Source: Aureliella helgolandensis (GTDB lineage Bacteria; Planctomycetota; Planctomycetia; Pirellulales; Pirellulaceae). From it: DNA of 64,000 nucleotides. The first letter of the stretch is position 1. Every line of letters starts with the position of its first letter. This document shows, piece after piece, positions 18,183-26,527 of this stretch. A program made the translations under genes and the position numbers. Under the pieces are notes generated by a model. That model did no database searches, was not told the origin of the DNA, and saw only the letters and a program-made list of their open reading frames with translations. The stretch lies in contig NZ_CP036298.1 of the NCBI RefSeq assembly GCF_007752135.1, positions 3,844,001 to 3,908,000 of the forward strand. Direction: 5' to 3'.

Positions 18183-19439
18183 ATGATTTTCCGGTTTTGT
18201 CTGTATGGATTTCTAAAAAACCAACGTTATTTTGAGCCCTTCTTTATGCTGGCGTTGCTGGCACAGAATTTGGACTTCTTAACGATTGGAATCTTGTATG
18301 CGGTGCGATCGTTGACGATCAACCTGTTGGAGATTCCCTCGGGCGCGCTTGCAGATGGATTTGGGCGACGCAACACGATGATCGGTTCGCTGGTCGCCTA
18401 CATCGTCAGCTTCCTAACGTTTGCTTGGGCACCTCATCCCAGCTATCTGTTCGCAGCGATGGTGTTGTATGGGATTGGTGATTCCTTTCGGACTGGCACC
18501 CATAAGGCGATGATTTTTGAATGGCTGCGGTTGCAGGGCAGGGCGGATGAACGCACCAAGATTTATGGAATCACTCGCAGTTGGAGTAAATTTGGCTCTG
18601 CATTGAGCGCGATTTTGGCTGCCGTCTGCCTATTGCTCGGCGGTGACTTTCGCAGCGTCTTTCTGCTGGCGACGCTTCCCTATATCGCCAACGTCATCAA
18701 TTTGATCGGGTATCCGGCAGAGCTCGACGGGATGGTCTACCGCGAGAGTTTTCGCAGTACGCTCCGCGAAGTTGCGCGGAACCTCCGTAAGACATTATCG
18801 GATGCATGGAAGACCGCTAGCCTACGTCGCCTGATGGCCGAGTCGATGGCTTGGGAGGGAGTCTTTGGTGCGATTAAGGATTACCTCCAACCCGTTCTGG
18901 TCGCTGTGATGGTTGCCCGCTTTCTTCCCCGCTCCACCGATGGCTCTGCGACTGTGTCGCTGGAGGCATCGATGACCAATCCCTCTGTGGTGGCGTTGAT
19001 CGCTGGTGTTTACACCGTGTTGTTCTTTGCCAGTGGTTGGGCAAGTCGGCTGTCCCATCGCATCGTTTCCTGGTGTGGTTCCCAGGATGCTGCAGCACAT
19101 TGGTTGTGGAAATTCAACCTCAGTTTGTTTGTGGCGCTGTTGGTGGCTGACCTTGTGGGGGGCGTCATCGTGGTGGCTCTCTGTTTTGTCCTGCTGAGCG
19201 TTCTGCAGAATGCTTGGCGTCCCATCCTGATCAGCCGATTCGATGATCATGGGGCAGCCAGCCAAGGGGCCACTGTGCTTTCCATCGAAAGCCAAGCCCA
19301 ACGGCTAGCGACGTTTGCCATCGCTCCATTGGCGGGTTGGAGTGTGGATGTCGTAGCGCACCGTCACTGGCCCGGAGAGTTTTGGCCACTGGCGTTGGTC
19401 GGCGGACTGGCGGCAGCGTTTGCATTGCGTTTGCGGTGA
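18183..19439 (+). CDS. Major facilitator superfamily transporter
   Basis: A 418-residue protein with about 12 membrane helices. Between helices 2 and 3 it has the MFS signature as SGALADGFGRRNTMI (G-x-L-a-D-r-x-G-R-r). A long charged loop near the middle (YRESFRSTLREVARNLRKT) separates the two halves. It starts at ATG 18183, five bases after the PII gene, so the two are almost certainly co-transcribed and possibly translationally coupled. Overall the protein resembles poorly characterised MFS members. The substrate cannot be predicted, though pairing with PII hints at nitrogen- or carbon-status control. Confidence 0.85.
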   Translation: MIFRFCLYGFLKNQRYFEPFFMLALLAQNLDFLTIGILYAVRSLTINLLEIPSGALADGFGRRNTMIGSLVAYIVSFLTFAWAPHPSYLFAAMVLYGIGDSFRTGTHKAMIFEWLRLQGRADERTKIYGITRSWSKFGSALSAILAAVCLLLGGDFRSVFLLATLPYIANVINLIGYPAELDGMVYRESFRSTLREVARNLRKTLSDAWKTASLRRLMAESMAWEGVFGAIKDYLQPVLVAVMVARFLPRSTDGSATVSLEASMTNPSVVALIAGVYTVLFFASGWASRLSHRIVSWCGSQDAAAHWLWKFNLSLFVALLVADLVGGVIVVALCFVLLSVLQNAWRPILISRFDDHGAASQGATVLSIESQAQRLATFAIAPLAGWSVDVVAHRHWPGEFWPLALVGGLAAAFALRLR

Positions 19440-19618
19440 CAAGCCCAAGACTTCAACCAAATCGAATTTTCGGGTTGGTTGCGTGCCCTAGTGAACGTGT
19501 GGCTTAATGAAAACTTAGGCCGACGCGCAATGGATTATTGAGCTAAAAGTGTGGTTGCTATTACCGTGAAAGCAGCGATCCGAATCACGTGGTGCGTTGA
19601 CCACCCTTCCTTGCTCAT

Positions 19619-19853
19619 GGGGCTGTTGATTCAATTGCGTCTTTAGCGTGAGCGCGAAGCTCGCGTCCCCAAATATCCAGTTGCTTCGAACACCTGTCCT
19701 TGCTCACCGGGCTGTTGATTTAATCGCAATTTGAATTTTAACGCGGCGGTTGCGTCCCAAGCTGCCTTGTAGCGGCAACTATCTTCCCTTGCTCACGCAG
19801 CGGGTTACTATTTCGACAGCCCGTCACGCAGCGGGTTACTATTCACCAACCCG
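19619..19853 (+). repeat. Older 116-bp repeat copy interrupted by a younger one
   Basis: Bases 19619-19707 (89 bp) align to the first 89 bp of the repeat, from the GGGCTGTTGATT end to CCTTGCTCAC. Bases 19828-19853 (26 bp) align to its last part, GCAGCGGGTTACTATT to CCCG. The two parts add to 115 bp. Between them are a 4-bp TCAC duplication and the younger copy at 19708-19823. Confidence 0.7.
19708..19823 (+). repeat. 116-bp palindromic-end repeat with TCAC flanking duplication
   Basis: A full copy from CGGGCTGTTGA to TCGACAGCCCG, flanked by TCAC at 19704-19707 and 19824-19827. It differs from the 15378 and 25480 copies by a few substitutions only. Confidence 0.88.
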
Positions 19854-20094
19854 CCAGCTGGCCAGCAAGAAAAACACTGGGCTGGTCCGTGCCACTCCGC
19901 CCTAAAATCCAATTTGGTAGAAGATTGGGGGGGCTCGTCATTTTCCGCTTGCCGCGTACTATGCAGGCTCTAGCGCTTTCACCGCATCGCCCTTCTCAAC
20001 CATAAATCACGAGAGCGACTGCACCGAAGATACCTCCCGGGCGAGCCACCAAGCGAGTGCCGCTGCGTTTCCATCACCAGGTTTTCAAGCTCTC

Positions 20095-20472
20095 ATGCTG
20101 CTATTCCAAACCAAAGATCTTTTTTTCGTTCCAGTAGTCAAATCGGCGGCAGCCGCTCAGGGGTTGGAGTTGGCGACTGTGCTTAACTGCGATTCTCCCA
20201 AACTGGAGACGCTCGACGCCGCTCTCATTCGCATTTGTCTTGTAGATCTCAGCTCGGTGCCGGTCAGCAAAATTGCAGAGACGGCGGCCAGCTACCGAGC
20301 TCGCTTTCCCGCAGCTCAGCTCATCGGCTTTGGGCCGCACGTGCAGACTCAACGCTTAGAGGCAGCTCGAGCCGCTGGTTTTGACCACGTGTTGTCGCGT
20401 GGCCAGCTAGACCACCAGCTTGCAGATCTGTTGCCGGTGTGGCGCGCCGAGGCGGATGCCAAAGCCTCTTGA
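20095..20472 (+). CDS. CheY-like receiver-fold hypothetical protein
   Basis: A 125-residue protein. The pattern of alternating strands and helices, with ALIRICLVDLSSVPVSKI in the position of the receiver strand 3 and phospho-acceptor loop, QLIGFGPHVQTQRLEAARAAG as strand 4 and helix 4, and FDHVLSRGQLDHQLADLL as strand 5 and helix 5, suggests a response-regulator-like fold. The N-terminal acidic pair expected for Mg2+ binding is not evident, so it may be a non-phosphorylated pseudo-receiver. It has no output domain and no adjacent histidine kinase. Start ATG 20095, with no strong ribosome site. Confidence 0.5.
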   Translation: MLLFQTKDLFFVPVVKSAAAAQGLELATVLNCDSPKLETLDAALIRICLVDLSSVPVSKIAETAASYRARFPAAQLIGFGPHVQTQRLEAARAAGFDHVLSRGQLDHQLADLLPVWRAEADAKAS

Positions 20473-20721
20473 GAAGGCGTTGGCGCTAGGTGGAGACCAA
20501 GCCTGGAACTTCGTCGACTGCTTGCAGTCCGATTGGATTCGAGCGGGAAACTGATACAACATAGGTCCGCAAGTTCTTTTGTTTCCGGTCAGTGGATGCG
20601 GAGCGATTCCCAAGGGAAGAGTAACCGTGGCTCCAGCGGTTTTCTGATGGAAGCCACGGATATTGCGGGCCGTCACTGGCTAAACTTCACGCCTAGCAGC
20701 TAACTCTGGAAAGAATTCAAT

Positions 20722-21213
20722 ATGATGTGGGTTGATGTGGTCTCGCGGGTTGTCCATGTGGGCACTGCGATCGCTTTGGTTGGGGGAAGTGTTTTTACAC
20801 TTTTCGTGTTGTTGCCGGCTGCCAAACTACTTTCGCCGGAGGCCCATGAGACATTGGCCTCTGGCATTGGTGCGCGCTGGAAGCGTTTTGTGCACTTGGG
20901 AGTGCTGCTCTTCTTGGCGAGTGGTTTCTACAACTACTTCCAAGCCATTCCATTGCACAAGGGGGACGGGCTCTATCACGCGCTGGTCGGTACGAAGATA
21001 TTGCTGGCCTTGTTCGTCTTCTTTGTCTCTGCTGCTTTGGTGGGACGCAGTGCGGGCCTGCAGGCGATTCGCGATCAACGCGAAAAATGGCTGAAGATCC
21101 TTGTCTTGGTTGCGGCCATCATCGTTTGCATCTCTGGCTTTGTGAAGGTTCGTGGCACGACGTCGTTGGATGCCGCCGAGGTGACCGTGACGGAACCTGA
21201 AGTTGCCCCTTAG
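20722..21213 (+). CDS. Four-helix membrane protein, CopD-like
   Basis: A 163-residue integral membrane protein with four helices. The first, VVHVGTAIALVGGSVFTLFVLLPAA, contains the 'H.G.a...GG..f....l.P' motif of CopD/YndK-like proteins. The others are FVHLGVLLFLASGFYNYF, ALVGTKILLALFVFFVSAALV and ILVLVAAIIVCISGFVKV. The tail is acidic. Conserved His residues in helices 1 and 2 could bind copper or haem, but no direct evidence exists. Start ATG 20722, with GGAAAG about 9 bases upstream. It stands alone, convergent with the radical SAM gene. Confidence 0.6.
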   Translation: MMWVDVVSRVVHVGTAIALVGGSVFTLFVLLPAAKLLSPEAHETLASGIGARWKRFVHLGVLLFLASGFYNYFQAIPLHKGDGLYHALVGTKILLALFVFFVSAALVGRSAGLQAIRDQREKWLKILVLVAAIIVCISGFVKVRGTTSLDAAEVTVTEPEVAP

Positions 21214-21413
21214 CAGGCTGCATTGCAATGGCAGCTCGTGGGCACCGAACGGGTTGCAGGTTTGCTATTTGATCCGCACGAGGAAGCCTTGTGCGAGCGG
21301 GGCCCTGAGGCAACGGGATTACCCTGGGCAGCGAGAGCGCAGGTAGGCCACGAAGAAAACGACTGGGTGCGCCAGTGAGCGGCCAACCCTGAATGGATGC
21401 GGTGTTTGAATCT

Positions 21414-22403
21414 TTAGGTTGCGGGGGAGGGATGCTGGTAAGCACTTCCTTGAAAGGTGTTCCGCGCCTCCATGACGTTCACCAAACGCTGCTTGATGGT
21501 GCCTTTGTTCAAGCACCATTGGGGAGCGACCAGATTGCTGGGAGGCGCATCACCCGAAATGCGTTCGATCACCATATCTGGCGGAAGTCGTTCAAGAAAG
21601 TCAGCCAGCACTTCAATGTATTCATCCAGCTCCATCAACGTTACTTCGCCGCTGCGGACTTGATCGGCCAATTCAGTGCGCTCGACTGCATACAGATTAT
21701 GGATTTTAACAGCCGCAGGCTGCCAGGCGGCAACTTGGTCAGCAGTCGCCATCATCATTTCATGCGATTCTCCAGGTAGGCCGAGCATGATGTGCAGGCT
21801 GATTTCAAACTTCCGTCCTGTCACTCGCTGCATCGCCTCAACAGCCGCTGCGTGCCCATGGCCGCGATTCATCCACTCCAGGCTGGCGTCGTGGACGGTT
21901 TGGACCCCTAATTCCAGCGACACATACTTGTGTTCCGCAAACTCGTCGACGAGTTCGAGGACATCGTCGGGGACGCAGTCGGGACGTGTACCGATTACCA
22001 GCCCCACCACCCGCTCGTCTTCCAGAGCGGTTTCCCAGAGGGTCCGGAGTTTATCCAAGGGACCGTAGGTATTGGTTGCCGGTTGAAAGTAGGCTAAGAA
22101 TTTCTCAGTGTCGTAGCGTCGCCGCAGCCCGTCGATACCGCGCTGAATCTGAGAGGCAATTGCATCCCGCCGAACTCGCCGACTGGGACTGAACGAGCGG
22201 TTGTCGCAGAAGACGCACCCCCCCTTCGCTACCGTCCCGTCCACGTTGGGACAAGTGAACCCTCCATCCAAGCTGATTTTCTGGACTCTTCCACCGAATC
22301 GTTGCTTTAGGTAAAGATTCAGTGGATAGTATCGATGACCCAAACTCCGCCAGTCGACGGCTGGGAATTCAGAATCAGGGGCGCTGAAAATTGACGTAGT
22401 CAT
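21414..22403 (-). CDS. TIGR01212-family radical SAM protein (YhcC-like)
   Basis: A 329-residue protein. The iron-sulfur site reads GGFTCPNVDGTVAKGGCVFC (Cys51, Cys63, Cys66), the spacing characteristic of the TIGR01212/YhcC group. It is preceded by LNLYLKQRFGGRVQKISLD and followed by FLAYFQPATNTYGPLDKL and VGLVIGTRPDCVPDDVL, all conserved family blocks. The TIM-barrel core continues with YVSLELGVQT and ISLHIMLGLPGE. The family's reaction is not established, although it resembles Elp3-like enzymes. Start ATG 22403. It is divergent from the FHA gene with about 140 bases between them. Confidence 0.88.
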   Translation of the reverse strand: MTTSIFSAPDSEFPAVDWRSLGHRYYPLNLYLKQRFGGRVQKISLDGGFTCPNVDGTVAKGGCVFCDNRSFSPSRRVRRDAIASQIQRGIDGLRRRYDTEKFLAYFQPATNTYGPLDKLRTLWETALEDERVVGLVIGTRPDCVPDDVLELVDEFAEHKYVSLELGVQTVHDASLEWMNRGHGHAAAVEAMQRVTGRKFEISLHIMLGLPGESHEMMMATADQVAAWQPAAVKIHNLYAVERTELADQVRSGEVTLMELDEYIEVLADFLERLPPDMVIERISGDAPPSNLVAPQWCLNKGTIKQRLVNVMEARNTFQGSAYQHPSPAT

Positions 22404-22543
22404 TTGCTCGGCGTAAATTAGAAGGTACGGAAGCTACTAGAGCTCGACCCGAAATTCTAGTCGTTGAGACTCATTTCGATAGAGCTAAGAAACGCTCGGA
22501 GCGGAAATGTCTTATTTGAATAACGTAGTACTGGAGCGTTGTC

Positions 22544-22978
22544 ATGGCTGAATACGGTCAACTTGTACCCACAGGCGGGGGGGATAGCATTTCCCTTAAG
22601 AAAGACAAATTGTTGGTGGGTCGACGGGAATCGTGTGATATCGTGTTGCGCTTCGCTAACGTCTCCAGCCAGCATGCGTTGCTCACGCTCGAAGCCGGGT
22701 ACTGGTTCTGCAAGGACTTGGGGAGTCGCAATGGCACCAAGGTTGAAAATTTGCGAATCAGTCGCAAACGCTTGGATCCCGGTACCGTGATCGCTTTTGC
22801 CAAACATGCATATACGGTGGACTACGATCCGGAAGCCTTGGGTGCGTTTGGTGCTCCGCCGCCAGACGATGATCACATGGAAGAGGTCCTGCGTCGTGGT
22901 TTGATGGATCGTGCCGGTCTATCGCGGCGAGACGATAAAGACCCGTTTGCCAATCGCAACTTGGCGGATGACGATTAA
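22544..22978 (+). CDS. FHA-domain protein
   Basis: A 144-residue protein that is almost entirely one forkhead-associated domain (residues 5-95). Phosphothreonine-binding residues are in place: VGRRES (Gly26-Arg27), VSSQHA (Ser41, His44) and DLGSRNGTKV (Asn63-Gly64). The last 50 residues are acidic and low complexity, with no other domain. It probably reads Ser/Thr phosphorylation by one of the many kinases in such genomes; no specific partner is linked here. Start ATG 22544, with GGAG about 8 bases upstream. Confidence 0.87.
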   Translation: MAEYGQLVPTGGGDSISLKKDKLLVGRRESCDIVLRFANVSSQHALLTLEAGYWFCKDLGSRNGTKVENLRISRKRLDPGTVIAFAKHAYTVDYDPEALGAFGAPPPDDDHMEEVLRRGLMDRAGLSRRDDKDPFANRNLADDD

Positions 22979-23031
22979 TCCGTATCTTGTAGTCTTTACT
23001 CCGCTCGGCACCTCTCACTTTGGTTTCCTAG

Positions 23032-23355
23032 ATGAACTCCGCTCCGCGCATTGCACACACGGTCTATTTTTCCTTGCACGACAGCTCGCCCGCCAACGTC
23101 CAAGCACTGTTGGGCGAGTGCCAGAAATACCTCAACAACCACCCAGGACTTGAGTTTTTTGCAGTTGGCACACCGCATCCGGATTTGGACCGACCGGTCA
23201 ATGATAGAGCATTTGACGTTTGCTTGAACACCGTCTTTACCGACCTCGCAGCCCATGATGCTTACCAAATTGAGCCCAGGCATTTAGAGTTCATCGAACG
23301 CAACAAGCCGAGTTGGAAGCAAGTGCGCGTGTTCGACTCCAATTTAGAGGCCTAG
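23032..23355 (+). CDS. Dabb-family (stress-responsive A/B barrel) protein
   Basis: A 107-residue protein with the ferredoxin-like dimeric alpha/beta barrel pattern of Dabb proteins: IAHTVYFSLHDSSPANVQALL at the start, FFAVGTP, then FDVCLNTVFTDLAAHDAYQI and PRHLEFIERNKPSWKQVRVFD. The 'H.v.F.l' opening and the 'D...y..hp.H..f' segment are family signatures. Functions vary and are mostly unknown. It lies 53 bases after the FHA gene on the same strand and could be co-transcribed. Confidence 0.8.
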   Translation: MNSAPRIAHTVYFSLHDSSPANVQALLGECQKYLNNHPGLEFFAVGTPHPDLDRPVNDRAFDVCLNTVFTDLAAHDAYQIEPRHLEFIERNKPSWKQVRVFDSNLEA

Positions 23356-23692
23356 GGGCTGTGGAGTGGCCCGCAGCAAAGCGAACCGGGGCTTGTTCCG
23401 CGGGGGACGCCCCAGGCGAAGCCGCTGCCCAGATGAGGTGGAATGCTGCGCCGGATCTTGTCGACGCGTTGAATCAGGTTGCTGGCTTACGCTGAGTGGG
23501 CGCGGACGGCTGGTTTGAGGGCGTTGCTGGTTTTGCCGCGAGGGTAGCTTCCTGAATTGTCCGGTAGCGTTGACTAGCTTCCTTGCTTCCTTGCTTACCG
23601 GGCTGTCGATTTAATAGCAATTTGAATATTAACGCGGAGGTTGCGTCCCAAACTGCCTTGTAGCGGCAACTATCTTTCCTTGCTCACGCAGC
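23356..23692. other. Intergenic region, repeat-bearing, left of the insertion sequence
   Basis: No gene. From about 23507 there is a degraded older repeat copy (CCGCGAGGGTAGC, GTCCGGTAGCGTTGACTA, TTCCTTGCTTAC) that leads straight into the younger repeat copy at 23599. Confidence 0.55.
23599..23692 (+). repeat. 116-bp repeat, left part, split by insertion sequence
   Basis: The first 94 bp of a copy whose remaining 22 bp continue at 25228-25249, giving exactly 116 bp once the insertion sequence and one AGC are removed. Left flank TTAC (23595-23598), right flank TCAC (25250-25253): a 3-of-4 match for the expected target duplication. Confidence 0.88.
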
Positions 23693-25224
23693 TAGGCTGT
23701 GAAGTTTTTTCACCAACGGACTCTTTTGGTATTCCAACCACGAAATTTTTTCGAATTGGCGGCTGAAAGTCTTACTTGGTCGGATTGTTGGCCAGCAAGT
23801 TAGCTCGTGTCCATCATGCTCATCTCTTCGAGTTGTGTTATTTCTCAACCAAGCGGTTGCCTTGCAACTGCTTAGCTTGCCAAGGCCCCCAGGTTTACCA
23901 TGCGTGTGAAGTTAAAGGCCACGGCATGCCATAGCGCTACCGCTTTGACCTTCACCAGTCCTCGAACTTTGAATTGCCGAAGGTTCCGATTGCGGCAGTC
24001 CGCATTGGGAAATTCGGCAACCGACGGGCGCGTCTTGTAAAGCTCTTTGTATTCCTCTTTGGCCATTCTCGCGCGAAACGCTGTGTATTCGTCGCTTTCG
24101 CCAGGTTGCTGCGCGTGAGGATCTTTGCCTTTGCTTTCCAATACCGATCCACGGGGGATCGTGGAGACGACTTCGGTCCCTTTAGACTCCACGGTCTTAA
24201 CATCGCCCTTGGTTGCGTAAGCGGAATCGACCAATTGCGTCTTGGGTGTCTTGTCGTAAGTTGAGCACACTTTCTCGTGCATTGGTGCCATTTGGCCACT
24301 GTCAGTTCCCGAGTTGATAACATCGACAGCGACTATTACTCGCGAGTCAGCATCGGTTGCGAACTGGACGTTGAAGGCCGGATCGAAGCCACCATTGGCC
24401 ATCTTCATATTACGGGCGTCAGGGTCCGTAGTGCTCACGCGAGTCTTTTCGCCGTCACCTTTTCTCCGAGACTCGCGCTGCTTACTAAGCTCCTCAAACT
24501 GTCGCAAAGCCTCATCTAATCGCTCTTGACGCTCACGCGATGCTCGTTCGACTGCCGCTTGGCGACGTGCGTCTCCATCGGAACGATCGGATTCGTTCTC
24601 GGATTCTTTCTTCAATCTATCTACGTGAGCCTGAGCCTGCTGCTGCAATGACTCAAGCGTCGGCTTGCGGCGAAACGAACTACTGCCTGCACTAGCCCGA
24701 ACGCGCATTCCGTCTTGGGCAATGGTCTCCAGGGGCACCAGACCTTGGGCGACCAACGAGGCAACCGTGTCAACGAGCGTCTTCTCCAAGAATGCTCCGT
24801 TCTCCACTCGAAAGTCGCTCAACGTGTGATAATTGACCGTGACATTTCCGAGCGTCCATAAATAGGCTATGTCCGTCTCGCATCGGCGACCAAGTTCTCG
24901 GGCTGTGCCGATGCCATCCAAGGTTGCCAGAAGCCACAGTGAAACCAGTATCTCCGGCGCAATACTATTGCGGCCAACGGTGCTCTTGGTGACAACGATC
25001 TTTTCATACAGAGGTTCTAGGTCCAACGTTTTGACAAACGACCAGACAATGCGAGCACGATGGTCGCGCGGAAGCATATCTTCAAGTGAAAGCATGTGCA
25101 TTTCCACTTGAATACGATGGGGGCGGGAAACACGAGCAAGCTGCGATGGTTTTTGAGTATTCATGCTATAGTTGTAGCGCCTAAAATTAATTTGCAAACC
25201 ACTTGGCTAAAAATTCACAGCCTA
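23693..25224 (-). mobile_element. IS1182-family insertion sequence, 1532 bp
   Basis: The ends are inverted repeats TAGGCTGTGAA (left, from 23693) and its complement TTCACAGCCTA (right, to 25224). Similarity continues through a T-rich stretch. AGC lies at both borders (23690-23692 and 25225-25227), a 3-bp target duplication confirmed by the exact reconstruction of the host repeat. It contains a single intact transposase gene on the reverse strand. Confidence 0.88.
23872..25164 (-). CDS. IS1182-family transposase
   Basis: ATG at 25164 gives 430 residues (MNTQKPSQLARVSRPHRIQV). A TTG start 11 codons upstream is possible. The N-terminal DUF772-type domain reads LEDMLPRDHRARIVW, then IAPEILVSLWLLATLDGIG, TARELGRRCETDIAYLW and YHTLSDFRV. 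The DDE core follows: IAQDGMRVRA (first Asp), a charged helical insert, FNVQFATDADSRVIVAVDV, LVDSAYATKGDVK (second Asp) and a C-terminal NRNLRQFKVRGLVKVKAVAL block before LWHAVAFNFTRM. The gene is uninterrupted, so the element may be active. Confidence 0.92.
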   Translation of the reverse strand: MNTQKPSQLARVSRPHRIQVEMHMLSLEDMLPRDHRARIVWSFVKTLDLEPLYEKIVVTKSTVGRNSIAPEILVSLWLLATLDGIGTARELGRRCETDIAYLWTLGNVTVNYHTLSDFRVENGAFLEKTLVDTVASLVAQGLVPLETIAQDGMRVRASAGSSSFRRKPTLESLQQQAQAHVDRLKKESENESDRSDGDARRQAAVERASRERQERLDEALRQFEELSKQRESRRKGDGEKTRVSTTDPDARNMKMANGGFDPAFNVQFATDADSRVIVAVDVINSGTDSGQMAPMHEKVCSTYDKTPKTQLVDSAYATKGDVKTVESKGTEVVSTIPRGSVLESKGKDPHAQQPGESDEYTAFRARMAKEEYKELYKTRPSVAEFPNADCRNRNLRQFKVRGLVKVKAVALWHAVAFNFTRMVNLGALAS

Positions 25225-25227
25225 AGC

Positions 25228-25249
25228 GGGTTACTATTTCGACAGCCCG
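25228..25249 (+). repeat. 116-bp repeat, right part of the split copy
   Basis: GGGTTACTATTTCGACAGCCCG completes the copy begun at 23599-23692. Confidence 0.85.
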
Positions 25250-25479
25250 TCACGCGGCGGGGTACGATTGGTACCGTCCCTGGTAGCATGGCCCCCCGGG
25301 CCGTGAGAATCACCCAACCCGTGCGTCGCCCCAATCGTTGACGCTAGCAAGCCGCAATTCGCAATCTCACACCGCGAGTGCCGCTCTTTCTAACGCTGCC
25401 TCCTAAGGCATTTTTCAGGCTAACGGCCAAAGCTGAATCCTGAACCATTCTGAAGCGGCGATCACCTGTCCTTGCTCAC

Positions 25480-25595
25480 CGGGCTGTTGATTTAATAGCA
25501 ATTTGAATTTTAACGCGGAGGTTGCGTCCCAAACTGCCTTGTAGCGGCAACTATCTTTCCTTGCTCACGCGGCGGGTTACTATTTCAACAGCCCG
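25480..25595 (+). repeat. 116-bp palindromic-end repeat, full copy
   Basis: Runs from CGGGCTGTTGA to TCAACAGCCCG. The internal sequence is nearly identical to the copy at 23599. Flanks are TCAC (25476-25479) and TTAC (25596-25599), a 3-of-4 match. Confidence 0.88.
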
Positions 25596-25672
25596 TTACG
25601 CGGCGGGGTACAATTGAAGCAAACCGTCTTGGGGGCTAGGGCTGGGATCGTTGGAAATGCGCCACGGCGCAT

Positions 25673-26527
25673 TTAGGTGGGTTTGTCCTTTTGCACTGGG
25701 CGGATTTTTCCGGTTTGCTCTTCGTGGATCGCCTGCTGAATGGAGTCGATGTAGAGGGTGATGGCGTGGTCGGAGAGGTGGTCGATTTTCCACTGTTTCA
25801 GCGACATGAAGAACCCGTACCAACGATCGCGCCAGCGGCGCCACGGACGATACTTCCGCAGCTTCCCGAATGCATTGAAATACATCTCTCGGCCCGCATG
25901 GCGGTAGCCAAGCCAGGGAGGTGGGACACGGCAGACAACATCATTGTTGTTTACCCAACGGTAGTGGGCAAGTTTTACGAAGTTGATATAGCGGTTGTCA
26001 CCCACTCGAGGGCTGCCGAAGGTGAACAATGCTTCCGGGTTGGCCGGAATCTCCGACAGCTTGCACCTTCCTGCACAGATGGTTGCCATGGCTCCGCCGA
26101 GAGAATGGCCGGCAAACCACAGGGTTTTCTCATTTTGCTTGAGCGCTCGTTCGAGTCGCGGCCAAAGGTCATCGACTTCGCACTTAAAGCCCAAGTGAAC
26201 CCGGCCAGCGGTTTCTGCCACCACAGCCAGAGCGTTCACATCGGCTTTGATGTCGTTCCATTCGTTCGGCTCAGTACCGCGACAGACGACAACGCAGTCG
26301 AATTGGTTTGCAAAAATATATGCTTGGGCACCATCTTCGTCGAAATATTCGTAGTGCTCAAAGCCTACCGAGTCGATTGCATCCCAAACGATATCGGGTC
26401 GGTAGTAGGAGATCTTCGACAGCTCGGCGAACAGCAGCGATTGCTGCAGCAGCCCGAGTTCAGAGATCGGCCGCTGGAGCGGTTCACTGAGCACGCGAAT
26501 CGCTTCTTCGACAATGGGAATTGCCAC
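25673..26527 (-). CDS. Class 3 lipase-family alpha/beta hydrolase
   Basis: A 284-residue protein starting at GTG 26527 with GGAG upstream. It has the Lipase_3 features: CVVVCRGTEPNEWNDIKADV (the oxyanion and 'FRGT' region), the nucleophile elbow AGHSLGGAMA with Ser142, TFGSPRVGD, then YRWVNNNDVVCRVPP with Asp196 and KIDHLSDHAITLYI with a candidate catalytic His254. No signal peptide is present, so it is probably cytoplasmic or membrane-associated. The family hydrolyses acyl esters; the natural substrate is unknown. It lies downstream of citrate synthase on the same strand, about 100 bases away. Confidence 0.87.
   Translation of the reverse strand: MAIPIVEEAIRVLSEPLQRPISELGLLQQSLLFAELSKISYYRPDIVWDAIDSVGFEHYEYFDEDGAQAYIFANQFDCVVVCRGTEPNEWNDIKADVNALAVVAETAGRVHLGFKCEVDDLWPRLERALKQNEKTLWFAGHSLGGAMATICAGRCKLSEIPANPEALFTFGSPRVGDNRYINFVKLAHYRWVNNNDVVCRVPPPWLGYRHAGREMYFNAFGKLRKYRPWRRWRDRWYGFFMSLKQWKIDHLSDHAITLYIDSIQQAIHEEQTGKIRPVQKDKPT

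Larger units (their letters stand above)
19440..20094. other. Intergenic region with nested 116-bp repeats
   Basis: About 650 bases without a gene. It holds a full repeat copy (19708-19823) inserted into an older copy whose halves lie at 19619-19707 and 19828-19853. Before the older copy, another TTCCTTGCTCA block near 19606 suggests a still older layer. Confidence 0.6.
25225..25672. other. Intergenic region with repeats, right of the insertion sequence
   Basis: No gene. It holds the right 22 bp of the split repeat (25228-25249), a TCACGCGGCGGGG flank and a second full copy at 25480-25595. The sequence just left of the second copy (AGCGGCGATCACCTGTCCTTGCTCAC) aligns to the inside of the repeat. 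Confidence 0.6.

Noticed and set aside
15378-25595. CRISPR array
   Set aside because: Repeats are 116 bp, few and unevenly spaced, with no short direct-repeat/spacer pattern and no cas genes.
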